Source: Thiogranum sp.
GTDB lineage: Bacteria > Pseudomonadota > Gammaproteobacteria > DSM-19610
Assembly (NCBI GenBank): GCA_030148775.1
Contig: JASBST010000055.1
Span: forward strand, 1-46,893
Length of the DNA stretch: 46,893 nt
Direction of reading: 5' to 3'
The notes beneath the pieces were generated by a model. That model was not told where the DNA came from and did not search any database. It was given only the letters and a program-made list of their open reading frames with translations. The translations under genes and the position numbers were made by a program. Of this stretch, positions 1-8,738 are shown piece after piece; positions within the stretch are counted from its first letter, which is position 1, and each line of letters begins with the position of its first letter.

Positions 1-36
1 CTGTGGAATGACAACATCAAGAAGGTGACACCGTGA
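1..36 (+). CDS. 3' end of an upstream gene (possibly mshK-like), partial
   Basis: Reading frame 1 is open from the window edge and stops at TGA 34-36. This stop overlaps the GTG start of mshL by four bases (GTGA). The other two forward frames close earlier, at positions 9-11 and 26-28. Such overlaps are common further down this operon, so this is probably the tail of the preceding msh gene. Only eleven codons are visible, so the product cannot be identified; MshK or MshJ would be expected from MSHA gene order. Confidence 0.4.
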   Translation: MWNDNIKKVTP

Positions 37-1736
37 ACAGGAAGTTCTGTATCCAGCGCATCGCGCTGTCTTTGGCCGTGCTGACGCTCGGCGCCTGTCA
101 GACCATACCGCAAAAAGACAGGCCGGAGGTTCCACAGGTCCACCAGGCGTTACGCGAGTGGCAAACACCCGCACCGGCGGCGGCGGCGCCGACACCCCCC
201 GTCGACGTGCAGAGGGCGCTGCTGTCGCCGGCCGGCGAGGCCAGCGCTTTGAATCCACTGCTGCCCAGATATGATATTTCGGTCAACGATGTGCCGGCGC
301 GCGAATTCTTTATGAGTCTGGTACAGGGCACCGGCGACAATATGATTGTTCATCCGGATGTCTCCGGTACCCTGACGCTGGATCTGAAACATGTCACCAC
401 CGCCGAAATCATGGATACAGTGCGCGACGTTTACGGTTACGAATACCGCTACAGCCAGGGCATCTATCAAGTATTTCCGGCAAAAATGCGCTCTCAGGTT
501 TTCAAGGTCAACTATCTGGATATCGAACGCAAGGGCGGCTCCAGAACCCGGGTCAGTTCGGGCCAGGTGAGCGAGGCACATAATGGCGGCAACACTGGCG
601 GCGCAGCCAGCGGCACCGGGTCGGCGATCACCCCCGCCCAGGCCGGCGGTTCGTCCCAACGGCAGCGACATCAGGACACCATTTCCGGCGCTCAGGTCAC
701 CACACGCTCGGAAACCGATTTCTGGCGCAACCTGGAAAAGTCTCTACGATTGCTGATCGGCGAGGAGGATGGACACAAAATCATCGCCGACCCGCTGTCC
801 GGTACCGTACTGGTGCGCGCCATGCCACGCGAACTGGTCGATGTGCAAAATTATCTCGACAGCCTGCAACTGTCGGTGAACCGCCAGGTGATTATCGAGG
901 CGAAAATTGTCGAGGTCAGGCTTAACGATCAGTTTCAGGCCGGTATCAACTGGACCTCGCTTATCGATCTGCGCGGCGGCGGCAGGGAACTCACCGCCGG
1001 CGTGTTCGGCACCGGTCTGGCAGCGCCGCTGCGCAATATTAACGAGGCGCCCGCGGATGCGTTGAGCAGCGTGTTCGCCCTGGAGGCACATCTTGGCGAC
1101 TTCGACGCGCTCCTGGAACTGTTGAAAAACCAGGGTGACGTGCAGGTCCTGTCGAGCCCGCGCGTGTCCACGGTCAACAATCAGAAAGCCATTATCAAAG
1201 TGGGCACGGACCGATACTTCATCACCGACGTCGACGTCAATACCGATACCGCCAGCGGTGTGCAGAATCAATCGGCCGACCTCACGCTGACGCCGTTTTT
1301 CTCCGGCGTAGCTCTCGATGTGACGCCGCAGATCGATGACCAGGGCGGCATCACGCTGCACGTCCACCCGGCGATCAGCGATGTCAAACAGGAGGACAAA
1401 CAGGTCAAGATATCGACCCAGACCCAGTTCAATCTGCCGTTGGCCGCAAGCACCATCCGCGAGTCGGATACCGTAGTGCGGGCGCGCAACGGACAAGTGG
1501 TGGTGATCGGCGGTCTGATGCAGGATCTTAGCCAGGACAATCTCAGCTCCACGCCGTTGCTCGGCGACCTGCCCCTGGTCGGTCACTTGTTCCGGCAAAC
1601 CCGCAAGGTTTCCAACAAAACAGAATTAGTGATCCTGCTGCGCCCGGTGGTGGTCGACAGTGAACGCGCCTGGTCGACGCAGCTGGAACAGACCCAGCAG
1701 CGCTTTCGCGACGTCCGCCACCTGGATCTTCCCTGA
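33..1736 (+). CDS. mshL: MshL-like secretin, outer-membrane lipoprotein of the MSHA pilus system
   Basis: Predicted outer-membrane secretin through which the MSHA-type pilus is extruded (567 aa). The N-terminus is a lipoprotein signal peptide with lipobox LGAC, lipidated Cys22. A secretin short N-terminal domain follows (about residues 80-150), then a Gly/Ser/Thr/Gln-rich linker (about 170-220). An N1/NolW-like repeat comes next, and the C-terminal secretin domain includes the typical PLLGDLPLVGHLF segment near residue 510. The GTG start is preceded by AAGGTGA (22-28) and overlaps the upstream stop. It leads an operon with mshM, N, E and G. The T2SS GspD and PilQ are the alternative families; lipoprotein status and neighbours favour MshL. 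Confidence 0.92.
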   Translation: MNRKFCIQRIALSLAVLTLGACQTIPQKDRPEVPQVHQALREWQTPAPAAAAPTPPVDVQRALLSPAGEASALNPLLPRYDISVNDVPAREFFMSLVQGTGDNMIVHPDVSGTLTLDLKHVTTAEIMDTVRDVYGYEYRYSQGIYQVFPAKMRSQVFKVNYLDIERKGGSRTRVSSGQVSEAHNGGNTGGAASGTGSAITPAQAGGSSQRQRHQDTISGAQVTTRSETDFWRNLEKSLRLLIGEEDGHKIIADPLSGTVLVRAMPRELVDVQNYLDSLQLSVNRQVIIEAKIVEVRLNDQFQAGINWTSLIDLRGGGRELTAGVFGTGLAAPLRNINEAPADALSSVFALEAHLGDFDALLELLKNQGDVQVLSSPRVSTVNNQKAIIKVGTDRYFITDVDVNTDTASGVQNQSADLTLTPFFSGVALDVTPQIDDQGGITLHVHPAISDVKQEDKQVKISTQTQFNLPLAASTIRESDTVVRARNGQVVVIGGLMQDLSQDNLSSTPLLGDLPLVGHLFRQTRKVSNKTELVILLRPVVVDSERAWSTQLEQTQQRFRDVRHLDLP

Positions 1737-1754
1737 GCGCGGAGGAGTAGCCCG

Positions 1755-2657
1755 GTGTATCTGCAACACTTCGAGCTGTCAGAGCCGCCTTTTTCGTTGA
1801 CACCGGATACCGGTTTTTTCTTCGGCCAGGGTAGCCATCAGGAGGCGCTCAACGTCCTTCTGGTCGCGCTGCATAACGGCGAGGGTTTTATCAAAGTCAC
1901 CGGTGAGGTCGGCACCGGCAAGACGCTGCTGTGCCGGCAGCTGCTGAAACTGTTGCAGGAACATGCCGTCACCGCCTATCTTCCCAACCCGTTTCTCAAC
2001 CCAACCGGACTGCGCATGGCGCTGGCCGGAGAACTGGGCATCGAATTCGCTCGCAACATTGGCCAGCACCGGCTGTTGCAGCTGATCTACGAGCGCTTGT
2101 CACAACACAACTGCGATGGTCGACGGGTGGTCCTGGTCATTGATGAGGCGCAGACCCTGCCCGATGACAGCCTCGAAGCGCTGCGTTTGCTGACAAATCT
2201 GGAAACCGAGAAGCGCAAGCTGCTGCAAGTGGTTTTGTTCGCTCAACCGGAACTCGACCGGCGCCTGCGACGCGAGGAATTCCGCCAGCTCAGGCAACGC
2301 ATCGCGTTTTCGCATGAATTGCGGCCGCTGGATGCGCCGGCGCTGGAGCGCTACGTGCATCATCGGTTGACCATTGCCGGATATCGCGGCGCGGTCTTGT
2401 ATAACCGACGCGCCTTGAAGTGCCTGCACAGAGCCAGTGGCGGCGTTCCCCGCCTGGTCAATCTGTTGTGCCATAAATCGTTGCTGCTCGCCTACGGCTG
2501 CAATGCGCGCAGCGTGAGTCACAAACAGCTACTGGTCGCATCCAGGGATACGGAAGCGGCCAGGCAACCGGACCGGCGCTGGATCAGTGCCGCCTCCACC
2601 CTTGTCGGCGCGCTGGCCCTGGGCGGCGCAAGCCTGCTGATGGCGTGCAACTTATGA
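1755..2657 (+). CDS. mshM: MshM-like AAA ATPase (ExeA/GspA family)
   Basis: Inner-membrane-associated ATPase of the ExeA family, thought to help assemble or place the secretin (300 aa). Walker A GEVGTGKT lies at residues 50-57 and Walker B VVLVIDEAQ near 125-133. The N-terminal YLQHFELSEPPFSLTPD is typical of ExeA/MshM proteins. A hydrophobic segment from about residue 278 to the C-terminus could be a membrane anchor. The start is GTG with a strong GGAGGAG at 1741-1747. It lies 18 bp after mshL and overlaps mshN by ATGA. Confidence 0.9.
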   Translation: MYLQHFELSEPPFSLTPDTGFFFGQGSHQEALNVLLVALHNGEGFIKVTGEVGTGKTLLCRQLLKLLQEHAVTAYLPNPFLNPTGLRMALAGELGIEFARNIGQHRLLQLIYERLSQHNCDGRRVVLVIDEAQTLPDDSLEALRLLTNLETEKRKLLQVVLFAQPELDRRLRREEFRQLRQRIAFSHELRPLDAPALERYVHHRLTIAGYRGAVLYNRRALKCLHRASGGVPRLVNLLCHKSLLLAYGCNARSVSHKQLLVASRDTEAARQPDRRWISAASTLVGALALGGASLLMACNL

Positions 2658-3691
2658 GCGTGATCAATCAAATGTTGCGCGATCTGGATCGGCGGCACCG
2701 GCCGGGCTGCGATATACCCCTGGCGGCCGTCAACGGGACGTACATACCGGCACACGCGGCGGCGGGTAAGCGTGCTCCCGCGCTGATTCTTGGCGGCGGC
2801 CTTGCGGTGCTACTTGTTGTGGCCAGCCTGTTTTTCGGTATAGATACCCACGGCGTCCCGGGGACCCAGCCGGCGCGGCTGAGCGCGCAGCAGCCGCTGC
2901 CCCTGGCGCTGCCGCCGCAAACCCCGGCAACCGACCGGCGTTCGTCGTCAAAAGCTGAAGGCGAACCGGCGAAAACGAATGCCACGCAAACCCTGCCGCT
3001 CGCCGCGCGCGGGCGTCAATCCGAGGCGGCGGAGGTCAACGTGCAACCTAAGGAAGCTCCGTTAGCGGCCGCGCGACGGGGTGCAGGGAGCGCGCCGATG
3101 AGCGTGCGAGCCGCCGACCCGTCGCGCAGGTCCGGCAATCTTTTCTACCAGGCACAACAGTCGCTCGCCGAACGGCAGCCGCAAGCGGCGGTGGGCCTGC
3201 TGCAAAAAGTGCTCGCGACTGATCCCGCGCACGCACGGGCACGGCTGCAATTGGCCGGGCTGCTTGTCGCCCGAGGGGATAGCGCCGCGGCGGAAACGGT
3301 ATTGGCGGCCGGCCTCAGGCTGACGCCGGCGAATGCCGGGATGGCACGGCGCTACGCACGTCTGCTGGCGCAGCGCAATGCCTTGCAGGCGGCCGTAGAT
3401 GCGCTGGCACCCCTGAGTAACAGCGAAGACGCCGACACGCTGGCGTTAAGGGCCGAGTTGTTCAACCGCTTGCAGCGTTACGATGAAGCCGCGGCGACTT
3501 ATCAGGCCGCGCTGAGGTTGCGTCCGACACAGGCGCTTTGGTGGACCGGGCTGGGCGTTGCCCTGGAACACGACGCAAGGTCCTCCGTCGCGCTCGAGGC
3601 CTATCGCGAGGCCGCCCGCTACGCGCTGCCGGCAGCGGTCGACGCCTTTGTCCAACAACGCATTCGGGCGCTCGGCGCTCACAACGGATAA
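2654..3691 (+). CDS. mshN: MshN-like TPR protein of the MSHA system
   Basis: Inner-membrane protein with periplasmic tetratricopeptide repeats (345 aa). The N-terminal motif MSVINQMLRDLDRR is shared by MshN and GspB-like proteins and fixes the ATG at 2654, which overlaps the mshM stop as ATGA. A GTG nine bases upstream is a less likely start. One membrane segment lies at about residues 34-55, followed by a Pro/Ala-rich linker, then TPR-like helical repeats from about residue 150 to 330 (for example Asn-Leu-Phe-Tyr-Gln-Ala-Gln then PQAAVGLLQKVLATDPAHA). It probably bridges MshM and the secretin across the periplasm; this role is inferred from family and position. Confidence 0.87.
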   Translation: MSVINQMLRDLDRRHRPGCDIPLAAVNGTYIPAHAAAGKRAPALILGGGLAVLLVVASLFFGIDTHGVPGTQPARLSAQQPLPLALPPQTPATDRRSSSKAEGEPAKTNATQTLPLAARGRQSEAAEVNVQPKEAPLAAARRGAGSAPMSVRAADPSRRSGNLFYQAQQSLAERQPQAAVGLLQKVLATDPAHARARLQLAGLLVARGDSAAAETVLAAGLRLTPANAGMARRYARLLAQRNALQAAVDALAPLSNSEDADTLALRAELFNRLQRYDEAAATYQAALRLRPTQALWWTGLGVALEHDARSSVALEAYREAARYALPAAVDAFVQQRIRALGAHNG

Positions 3692-3695
3692 CGCC

Positions 3696-5405
3696 ATGTC
3701 GGCCAATCTCTCCCGCAAACGCGTACGTATCGGCGACCTGCTGGTCGAACACAAAATGATCTCGGAGAGTCAGCTGCAGCAGGCGCTGGCGGAACAGAAG
3801 AAGAGCGGTCGCAAGCTGGGCCGTGTACTGGTCGAGAGCGGCTTCGTCGACGAGGAGAAATTGCTTCAGCTGCTGTCAGAACAGCTGGAGATACCCTATA
3901 TTGACCTTAGTCGCTTCGAACTGGATCCGGAGCTGATTACCCGCCTGCCCGAGACCCACGCGCGCCGCTACCGCGCGCTGATACTGAAGCAGACCGCGTC
4001 CGGCCTGCTGGTGGGTATGGGCGATCCTACCGATATTTTCGCCTTTGACGAACTGGTCCGCATCCTGAAATCGCCGGTGCAGATCGCCTGCGTAAAAGAA
4101 AGCATGTTGTTGCACAACATCGACCGGCTCTATCAGAACCATGAACAGCTGCGTCACCTGGCAAGCGAGGTCGGCGAGGATCTGGGCGACAGCGCCTTTG
4201 ATCTGCATTCGCTCGACACCGGTGGCGGCCAGAGCGACGCGCCGGTCGTGAGGTTGATTCAGACGGTCTTCGAGGATGCGGTTCGCGCCGACGCCTCGGA
4301 TATCCACATAGAGCCGGACGACGGCGTACTGCGCATCCGGCGGCGGATCGACGGCATTCTGCACGAAACCGTGATGGACGACACCCGTATCGCGGCGGCG
4401 GTGGTGTCGCGGTTGAAACTGATGGCCGCTGCCGATATCTCCGAGCGCCGGCTGCCACAGGACGGCCGCTTCAGTCTGCGGGTGCTGGACAAAAATATCG
4501 ACGTGCGTCTGGCCACCATCCCGACCCAAACCGGCGAGGCGGTGGTCATGCGTCTGCTGGATCAGGGTTCGTCGATAAGAAAGCTGACCCAACTCGGCAT
4601 GCCCAGGACGATGCTCGCCCGGCTGCGGGCCCTGATTCACAAACCACACGGCCTGGTGCTTGTCACTGGTCCCACAGGCAGCGGCAAGACCACCACGCTT
4701 TACGCCGCCCTCGGTGAACTCAACAAACCTCAGAAGAAAATCATCACCGTGGAAGATCCGGTGGAATATCAGCTGCCGCGCGTCAATCAGGTGCAGGTCA
4801 ATCCCCGTATCCATCTGACTTTCGCCCGCGTGCTGCGATCTTCGCTGCGCCTGGATCCGGATATTATTCTGGTCGGCGAAATGCGCGACCTCGAAACCGG
4901 GGAAATCGCGCTGCGCGCGGCGCTGACCGGACACCTGGTGTTGTCCACCCTGCATACCAACGACGCGGTGAGTACCGCCATGCGCCTGATCGACATGGGG
5001 GTGGAACCATATCTGGTGGCGGCCTCGACGCAAGCCATCGTGGCGCAACGGCTGATACGCCGCCTGTGCACGCACTGCAAGCAACCCCAGGCACCCGACC
5101 CCAGCGAGATGGCCTGGCTGAAGAGCCTCGAAGGCGACAACGCTTCCACCGGGGGCTTTCAGCACGGCGAAGGCTGCAATCAGTGCAATCACACCGGATA
5201 CCACGGCCGTATGGGCGTCTATGAGCTGCTGGAGATCGACTACGCCCTGGCCGATGCGCTGCGGCGCAATAACCCGGCCGATTTCGAACGCGCGGCCCGC
5301 GCACAGAATGGATATCGGCCGTTGATCCTGAGCGCGCTCGACTACGCCCGCGAAGGGCTGACCAGCCTGGGCGAGGTCATGCGCCTGGGCGGGGCGGCGG
5401 ACTAG
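3696..5405 (+). CDS. mshE: MshE-like pilus assembly/secretion ATPase (GspE/PilB family)
   Basis: Cytoplasmic hexameric motor ATPase that powers pilus extension (569 aa). A GspE N-terminal domain (about 1-150) includes the RKRVRIGDLLVEHKMIS start typical of MshEN c-di-GMP-binding domains. Walker A GPTGSGKTTT, Asp box and Walker B DPDIILVGEMRD follow, with a His box near STLHTNDA. Two CxxC motifs (CTHC and CNQC) form the GspE zinc finger. The start is ATG 3696, five bases after mshN; the frame extends 46 codons upstream into mshN but lacks family similarity there. By family knowledge, MshEN domains couple pilus extension to c-di-GMP; whether all ligand residues are present was not checked. Confidence 0.95.
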   Translation: MSANLSRKRVRIGDLLVEHKMISESQLQQALAEQKKSGRKLGRVLVESGFVDEEKLLQLLSEQLEIPYIDLSRFELDPELITRLPETHARRYRALILKQTASGLLVGMGDPTDIFAFDELVRILKSPVQIACVKESMLLHNIDRLYQNHEQLRHLASEVGEDLGDSAFDLHSLDTGGGQSDAPVVRLIQTVFEDAVRADASDIHIEPDDGVLRIRRRIDGILHETVMDDTRIAAAVVSRLKLMAAADISERRLPQDGRFSLRVLDKNIDVRLATIPTQTGEAVVMRLLDQGSSIRKLTQLGMPRTMLARLRALIHKPHGLVLVTGPTGSGKTTTLYAALGELNKPQKKIITVEDPVEYQLPRVNQVQVNPRIHLTFARVLRSSLRLDPDIILVGEMRDLETGEIALRAALTGHLVLSTLHTNDAVSTAMRLIDMGVEPYLVAASTQAIVAQRLIRRLCTHCKQPQAPDPSEMAWLKSLEGDNASTGGFQHGEGCNQCNHTGYHGRMGVYELLEIDYALADALRRNNPADFERAARAQNGYRPLILSALDYAREGLTSLGEVMRLGGAAD

Positions 5406-5411
5406 CCGGCC

Positions 5412-6632
5412 ATGCCGTCTTTCCACTACAAAGCCCGCGGGCCGCGCGGCGACGCGATTGAAGGGGTTATCGAGGCGGCAAGCAGCGATATCGCCGCGAC
5501 CCGGCTGACAGAGGGCGGTCTGACGCCGGTGGATATTCATCCGGTGGCGCAGAATGCTGGTCTGTCCATGGACATCGGCGAGTTATTTCCGCCCCGGGTC
5601 CAGCTTTCCGACCTGATCCAGTTCAGTCGGCAGATGCACAGCCTGCTCAAAGCCGGCGTGCCGATTCTCAGCGCGCTCGGCGGACTTGCGGCAAACTGCG
5701 CCAACCGGACGCTGGGAAAAGGCCTGGGCGGGGTGATGCAAAGCCTGGAAGCGGGCCGTGATCTGTCCAGCTCACTGGCGCAGCACCCGGACATATTTTC
5801 GGGGTTTTACGTCAGCCTGGTACGGGTGGGTGAAACCAGCGGTCAACTCGATCTGGTGTTCAGCCAACTGGCGACCTATTTGCAACGGGAGAAAAAAACC
5901 CGCGACCGGGTGAAGTCGGCGACCCGCTACCCGGTCTTCGTGTTGGTCGCCATCCTGGCGGCCATCGGCATTATCAATGTGCTGGTGGTGCCCGCGTTCG
6001 CCAATATGTTCGCTCAGTTCGGCGCCGACCTGCCGCTGCCCACCCGTGTCCTGATGGCGATCTCCGATTTCACCGTTCACCGCTGGGAACTGCTGCTGAC
6101 CATCGTCGTCGCCGCGGCGATCGGCGGGCGTCTGTATCTGAACACCGAAGACGGCCGTTACCGCTGGCACAAGACGCAACTGCGCCTGCCCCTGATCGGG
6201 CGGGTACTGTATCGGGCGACCTTGGCGCGCTTCAGCCGCCTGTTCGCCCTGGTGCAGTCTTCCGGCATCCCCATCGTCACCGGGCTGTCGGTGGTCGCGC
6301 GCGCGCTCGGCAACGACTATATCGAGGAGCGGGTGCTGTCGATGCGCGATGGCATCGAGCGCGGCGAATCGCTCAGCCGGACAGCGACCGGCTCGGGCAT
6401 TTTCGATCCACTGGTGCTACAAATGCTGCAGGTGGGCGAGGAGTCCGGCGCCACCGACGAACTGCTGCGCGAGGTCGCGGACTACTACGACACCGAAGTC
6501 GACTATGCAGTGGAAAGGCTCGGCGCCTCGATCGAGCCCCTACTGACACTGGTGCTGGCCGGGTTGGTGTTCCTGCTCGCCGCCGGTATCTTCCTGCCGA
6601 TGTGGGATCTGGCCAGCGTGGCCCTACATTAG
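5412..6632 (+). CDS. mshG: MshG-like inner-membrane platform protein (GspF/PilC family)
   Basis: Polytopic inner-membrane platform on which MshE acts (406 aa, normal for the family). Two GspF domains are visible: the first begins around SRQMHSLLKAGVPILSAL (about residues 72-90), the second around FSRLFALVQSSGIPIVTGL (about 275-295). Three hydrophobic segments lie near residues 170-200, 220-240 and 375-395. The start ATG 5412 is six bases after the mshE stop. It ends the first block of the operon; a gene-free spacer of about 270 bp follows before the pilin. Confidence 0.93.
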   Translation: MPSFHYKARGPRGDAIEGVIEAASSDIAATRLTEGGLTPVDIHPVAQNAGLSMDIGELFPPRVQLSDLIQFSRQMHSLLKAGVPILSALGGLAANCANRTLGKGLGGVMQSLEAGRDLSSSLAQHPDIFSGFYVSLVRVGETSGQLDLVFSQLATYLQREKKTRDRVKSATRYPVFVLVAILAAIGIINVLVVPAFANMFAQFGADLPLPTRVLMAISDFTVHRWELLLTIVVAAAIGGRLYLNTEDGRYRWHKTQLRLPLIGRVLYRATLARFSRLFALVQSSGIPIVTGLSVVARALGNDYIEERVLSMRDGIERGESLSRTATGSGIFDPLVLQMLQVGEESGATDELLREVADYYDTEVDYAVERLGASIEPLLTLVLAGLVFLLAAGIFLPMWDLASVALH

Positions 6633-6699
6633 CGCGCTTTTGTACGGCCAGGCAACGGAATTTGCCCGACTTTGTGATCGGTTTATCAAAAAAGCGCGC
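6632..6699 (+). repeat. Inverted repeat at the 3' end of mshG
   Basis: GCGCGCTTTT at 6632-6641 is matched by AAAAGCGCGC at 6690-6699, an exact 10-bp inverted repeat with a 48-bp spacer. It starts on the last base of the mshG stop. It could form a long stem-loop in the transcript between mshG and the pilin gene. No T-run suited to intrinsic termination follows on the plus strand, so its function is unknown. Confidence 0.4.
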
Positions 6700-6730
6700 G
6701 CCTTTTCCATCATGACTGAAAAGAGTAGTA

Positions 6731-6759
6731 TTCTTGATAATTAGATATGTATCTATAAT
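6731..6759 (+). promoter_or_regulatory. Candidate sigma70 promoter for the pilin gene
   Basis: In an AT-rich part of the 6633-6903 spacer there is a perfect -10 TATAAT (6754-6759) with a weak -35 TTCTTG (6731-6736) 17 bp upstream. TTGATA at 6734-6739 is a better hexamer but only 14 bp away. This would give the pilin and downstream genes their own transcript with a leader of about 140 nt. The rest of the spacer holds no gene I can support. Confidence 0.4.
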
Positions 6760-6903
6760 ATTTTCATATCAATTAGTTGTATAGGTCATTGGGAGTAATC
6801 GCGGCAACCGCTCGCGGAACCCGAAACTCAAGAACCTATAGGAAACTGACGATACAAAAAACAGCACGCACTGGCAGCGGGCTTTATTCAGGAGATTCAA
6901 CAG

Positions 6904-7278
6904 ATGAAAAAACATGGCGGTTTTACTCTAATCGAACTGGTTGCGGTTCTGGTCATCCTGGCGCTGCTGGGTGCCATGGCGGTGCCGCGCTTCACCGATA
7001 TGTCCCAGAGCGCACTCAGCGCCGCGCAGAACGGTTCGATCGCCGCCGTGCGCACCGGGCACGCCATGGCCATCGCACAGCTCAGAGCGCTGCCCCAACT
7101 CAACCAGTTGATCAACTTCGTCGGCGGACAAGATGTCTCCATGAACGCCGCTGGCACCGGCATCGACGTGAAGATTAACAATCAGACCTACACGATCGGT
7201 ACCTATACGGATACTACTTGCAAGAATGCAACGTCTGCCGCAACGGACCCGGTCGGCTGCGTCGGTGGCATCCTGTAA
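6904..7278 (+). CDS. mshA: Type IV prepilin, MshA-like major pilin
   Basis: Type IV pilin precursor (124 aa). A short leader MKKHGG is followed by the cleavage site G6/F7, the mature FTLIELVAVLVILALLGAMA helix start, and Glu5 of the mature chain. A C-terminal Cys pair, CKN...GC near residues 107 and 118, could form the D-region disulphide. RBS AGGAG lies about ten bases before the ATG. Its separate promoter-like spacer and following terminator fit a highly expressed major subunit. MshB or another minor pilin cannot be excluded. Confidence 0.85.
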   Translation: MKKHGGFTLIELVAVLVILALLGAMAVPRFTDMSQSALSAAQNGSIAAVRTGHAMAIAQLRALPQLNQLINFVGGQDVSMNAAGTGIDVKINNQTYTIGTYTDTTCKNATSAATDPVGCVGGIL

Positions 7279-7303
7279 GCCAGCGTCGACGCTGACGCCA
7301 AAC

Positions 7304-7333
7304 GGGGTGGGCGGATGCCCGCCCCTTTTTGTT
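7304..7333 (+). terminator. Intrinsic terminator/attenuator after the pilin gene
   Basis: A hairpin with arms 7304-7312 (GGGGTGGGC, loop GGAT) and 7317-7325 (GCCCGCCCC) is followed by TTTTTGTTT. It sits between the pilin stop (7278) and the next prepilin start (7346), inside a same-strand gene run. It likely stops most transcripts after the pilin and lets a fraction through to the minor pilins. Confidence 0.75.
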
Positions 7334-7345
7334 TCGGGCACGGAC

Positions 7346-7813
7346 ATGAGCCCCAAGATCATCGGACGCCAGCGCGGTTTTACCCTGATCGAATTGGTGG
7401 CCGTAGTCGTATTGCTGGGTATTCTCAGCGCCGGCCTCGCCGTGCGTTGGTCACCGGCCGGGGCGACGCTGAACCCCCAGGCTGAAGAAGTCGCACGTGC
7501 GCTGCGCCACGCCCAGTCCCTGGCGCTGAGCCAGGGACGCCGCCTGCAGGTGGCGGTTCTGTCCGCCACCCGCTACGCCATCACCGACGGCGGCGCCGTG
7601 ATCACCGATCCGCAGGGTGTCCGTCAGAGCTTCGACCTGGCGCCGGGCGTCACCTTAAGCGGCACCGATCTGGACTTCGACAGTCTCGGCCGCCCGCTGG
7701 ACAGCGGCGGCAACCTGATCGCCGCGCCGCGCAACTGGGTGCTCAGCGCCGGCGGCAACAATGCCACGGTCAGCGTCTCACCGCTGAGCGGCTGGGTCAT
7801 GGTGACGCCATGA
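7346..7813 (+). CDS. mshC: Minor type IV prepilin, MshC/GspH-like
   Basis: Prepilin-like protein (155 aa) with leader MSPKIIGRQRG, cleavage G11/F12 and FTLIELVAVVVLLGILSAGLAV. The start ATG 7346 is chosen because the leader is of normal length; an upstream extension of 40 codons would run through the terminator hairpin. The body, with AEEVARALRHAQSLALSQGRR, matches the GspH/FimT-type minor pseudopilins to which MshC belongs. It overlaps the next gene by ATGA. The exact letter (C versus D) rests on position. Confidence 0.75.
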   Translation: MSPKIIGRQRGFTLIELVAVVVLLGILSAGLAVRWSPAGATLNPQAEEVARALRHAQSLALSQGRRLQVAVLSATRYAITDGGAVITDPQGVRQSFDLAPGVTLSGTDLDFDSLGRPLDSGGNLIAAPRNWVLSAGGNNATVSVSPLSGWVMVTP

Positions 7814-8220
7814 GTCGGTCGGCCTGCTATTGGCCGCAGCGCGGGTTCACCTTGCTGGAACTGGTGGGCGTCATCCTGATACTCGCTATCGCCTCGGTCC
7901 CCCTGTTCAGCCTGTTCACCCAGGCGGGAATCGGCCTGTTGCGCGACGAGAGCCTGCAGACGGCCACCCAGCTGGCGCAGGAGCGGGCCGAAACCCTGCT
8001 AGCGATACGGCGCAACCGCGGCTACGCCGACGCCGAGATTTCCACCGACCGGGTGGAAACCCTCAACGGCGACTACGCCGGCTACACCCGTACCACCCGC
8101 ATCACCCCGTTCGCGGGCACGGCCTGCCCCGGCGGCGGCGTCTGCAAACAGGTGGCGGTCAGGGTGGACCAAGCGGGACAACCTCGCGCCGAGCTCACCT
8201 TTATTCTGGTGAACTACTGA
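7810..8220 (+). CDS. mshD: Minor type IV prepilin, MshD/GspI-like
   Basis: Small prepilin (136 aa) with leader MSRSACYWPQRG, cleavage G12/F13 and FTLLELVGVILILAIASVPL. The body (QTATQLAQERAETLLAIRRNRGY) resembles PilV/GspI/MshD minor pilins. Two cysteines near residues 115-120 (TACPGGGVC) could pair. The start overlaps the previous stop (ATGA) and the stop overlaps the next start (TGATG), so the minor pilins are translationally coupled. Confidence 0.75.
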   Translation: MSRSACYWPQRGFTLLELVGVILILAIASVPLFSLFTQAGIGLLRDESLQTATQLAQERAETLLAIRRNRGYADAEISTDRVETLNGDYAGYTRTTRITPFAGTACPGGGVCKQVAVRVDQAGQPRAELTFILVNY

Positions 8221-8738
8221 TGGCGCGCAACCAACGCCGCGGATTCACGCTGATCGAACTGGTCATCGGCATCAGCGTGCTCGGCCTGCTCGCCGCGGTG
8301 GCGGCGCCTTATCTGAGCAACGGCGCGCGCGCCTATAACGGCACCCAGGCGGCACTCTACACCGTGGGCAATCTGCGCTATACCAGCGAGCGCATCACCC
8401 GGGAGTTGCGCGACATCGATAACAACGGCGGGGTGTTCGCCATCGCCACACCGGTAAACACGTCCGGCAACGCGATCACCTTCACCAAGGCCGATGGCGT
8501 CACCGTCTCACTCTCCGCCGTGCCACCGCTGCTGCAGATCAGCTACGACACGCTGGCGGCCGGGGCGAAGTTTACTTTGTCGGATCAGCTCAGCAGTCTC
8601 ACTTTAAGCTACTACCGCAGCGACGGACTGCCGGCCAGCACGCCGGCGGACGTCGCCTACATCGAATTCGAAGTGGTACTCGACAACGGCAACCGCTATG
8701 CGCAACGCGGCCGGGTCGCGTTGAGGAACCGCTCATGA
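8220..8738 (+). CDS. mshO: Minor type IV prepilin, MshO/GspJ-like
   Basis: Prepilin-like protein (172 aa) with leader MARNQRRG, cleavage G8/F9 and FTLIELVIGISVLGLLAAVAAPYL. The segment YTSERITRELRDI and the C-terminal VVLDNGNRYAQRGRVALRNR are in the style of GspJ/MshO proteins. The ATG at 8220 shares a base with the previous TGA; the frame is open further upstream, but only as a shadow of mshD. It overlaps the next gene by ATGA. Confidence 0.75.
   Translation: MARNQRRGFTLIELVIGISVLGLLAAVAAPYLSNGARAYNGTQAALYTVGNLRYTSERITRELRDIDNNGGVFAIATPVNTSGNAITFTKADGVTVSLSAVPPLLQISYDTLAAGAKFTLSDQLSSLTLSYYRSDGLPASTPADVAYIEFEVVLDNGNRYAQRGRVALRNRS

Noticed and set aside
744..1598. Long open frame on the minus strand inside mshL (284 codons)
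   Set aside because: It is antisense to a well-supported secretin gene and has the His/Gln/Arg-rich composition of a shadow frame in GC-rich DNA; no RBS or family motif.
3876..5540. 554-codon minus-strand frame opposite mshE/mshG
   Set aside because: Fully antisense to mshE with its motor ATPase motifs; composition (Gln/His/Arg-rich) is typical of a mirror frame.
6734..6759. TTGATA with TATAAT as the pilin promoter
   Set aside because: The spacer is only 14 bp, too short for sigma70; the weaker TTCTTG at 17 bp was listed instead with low confidence.
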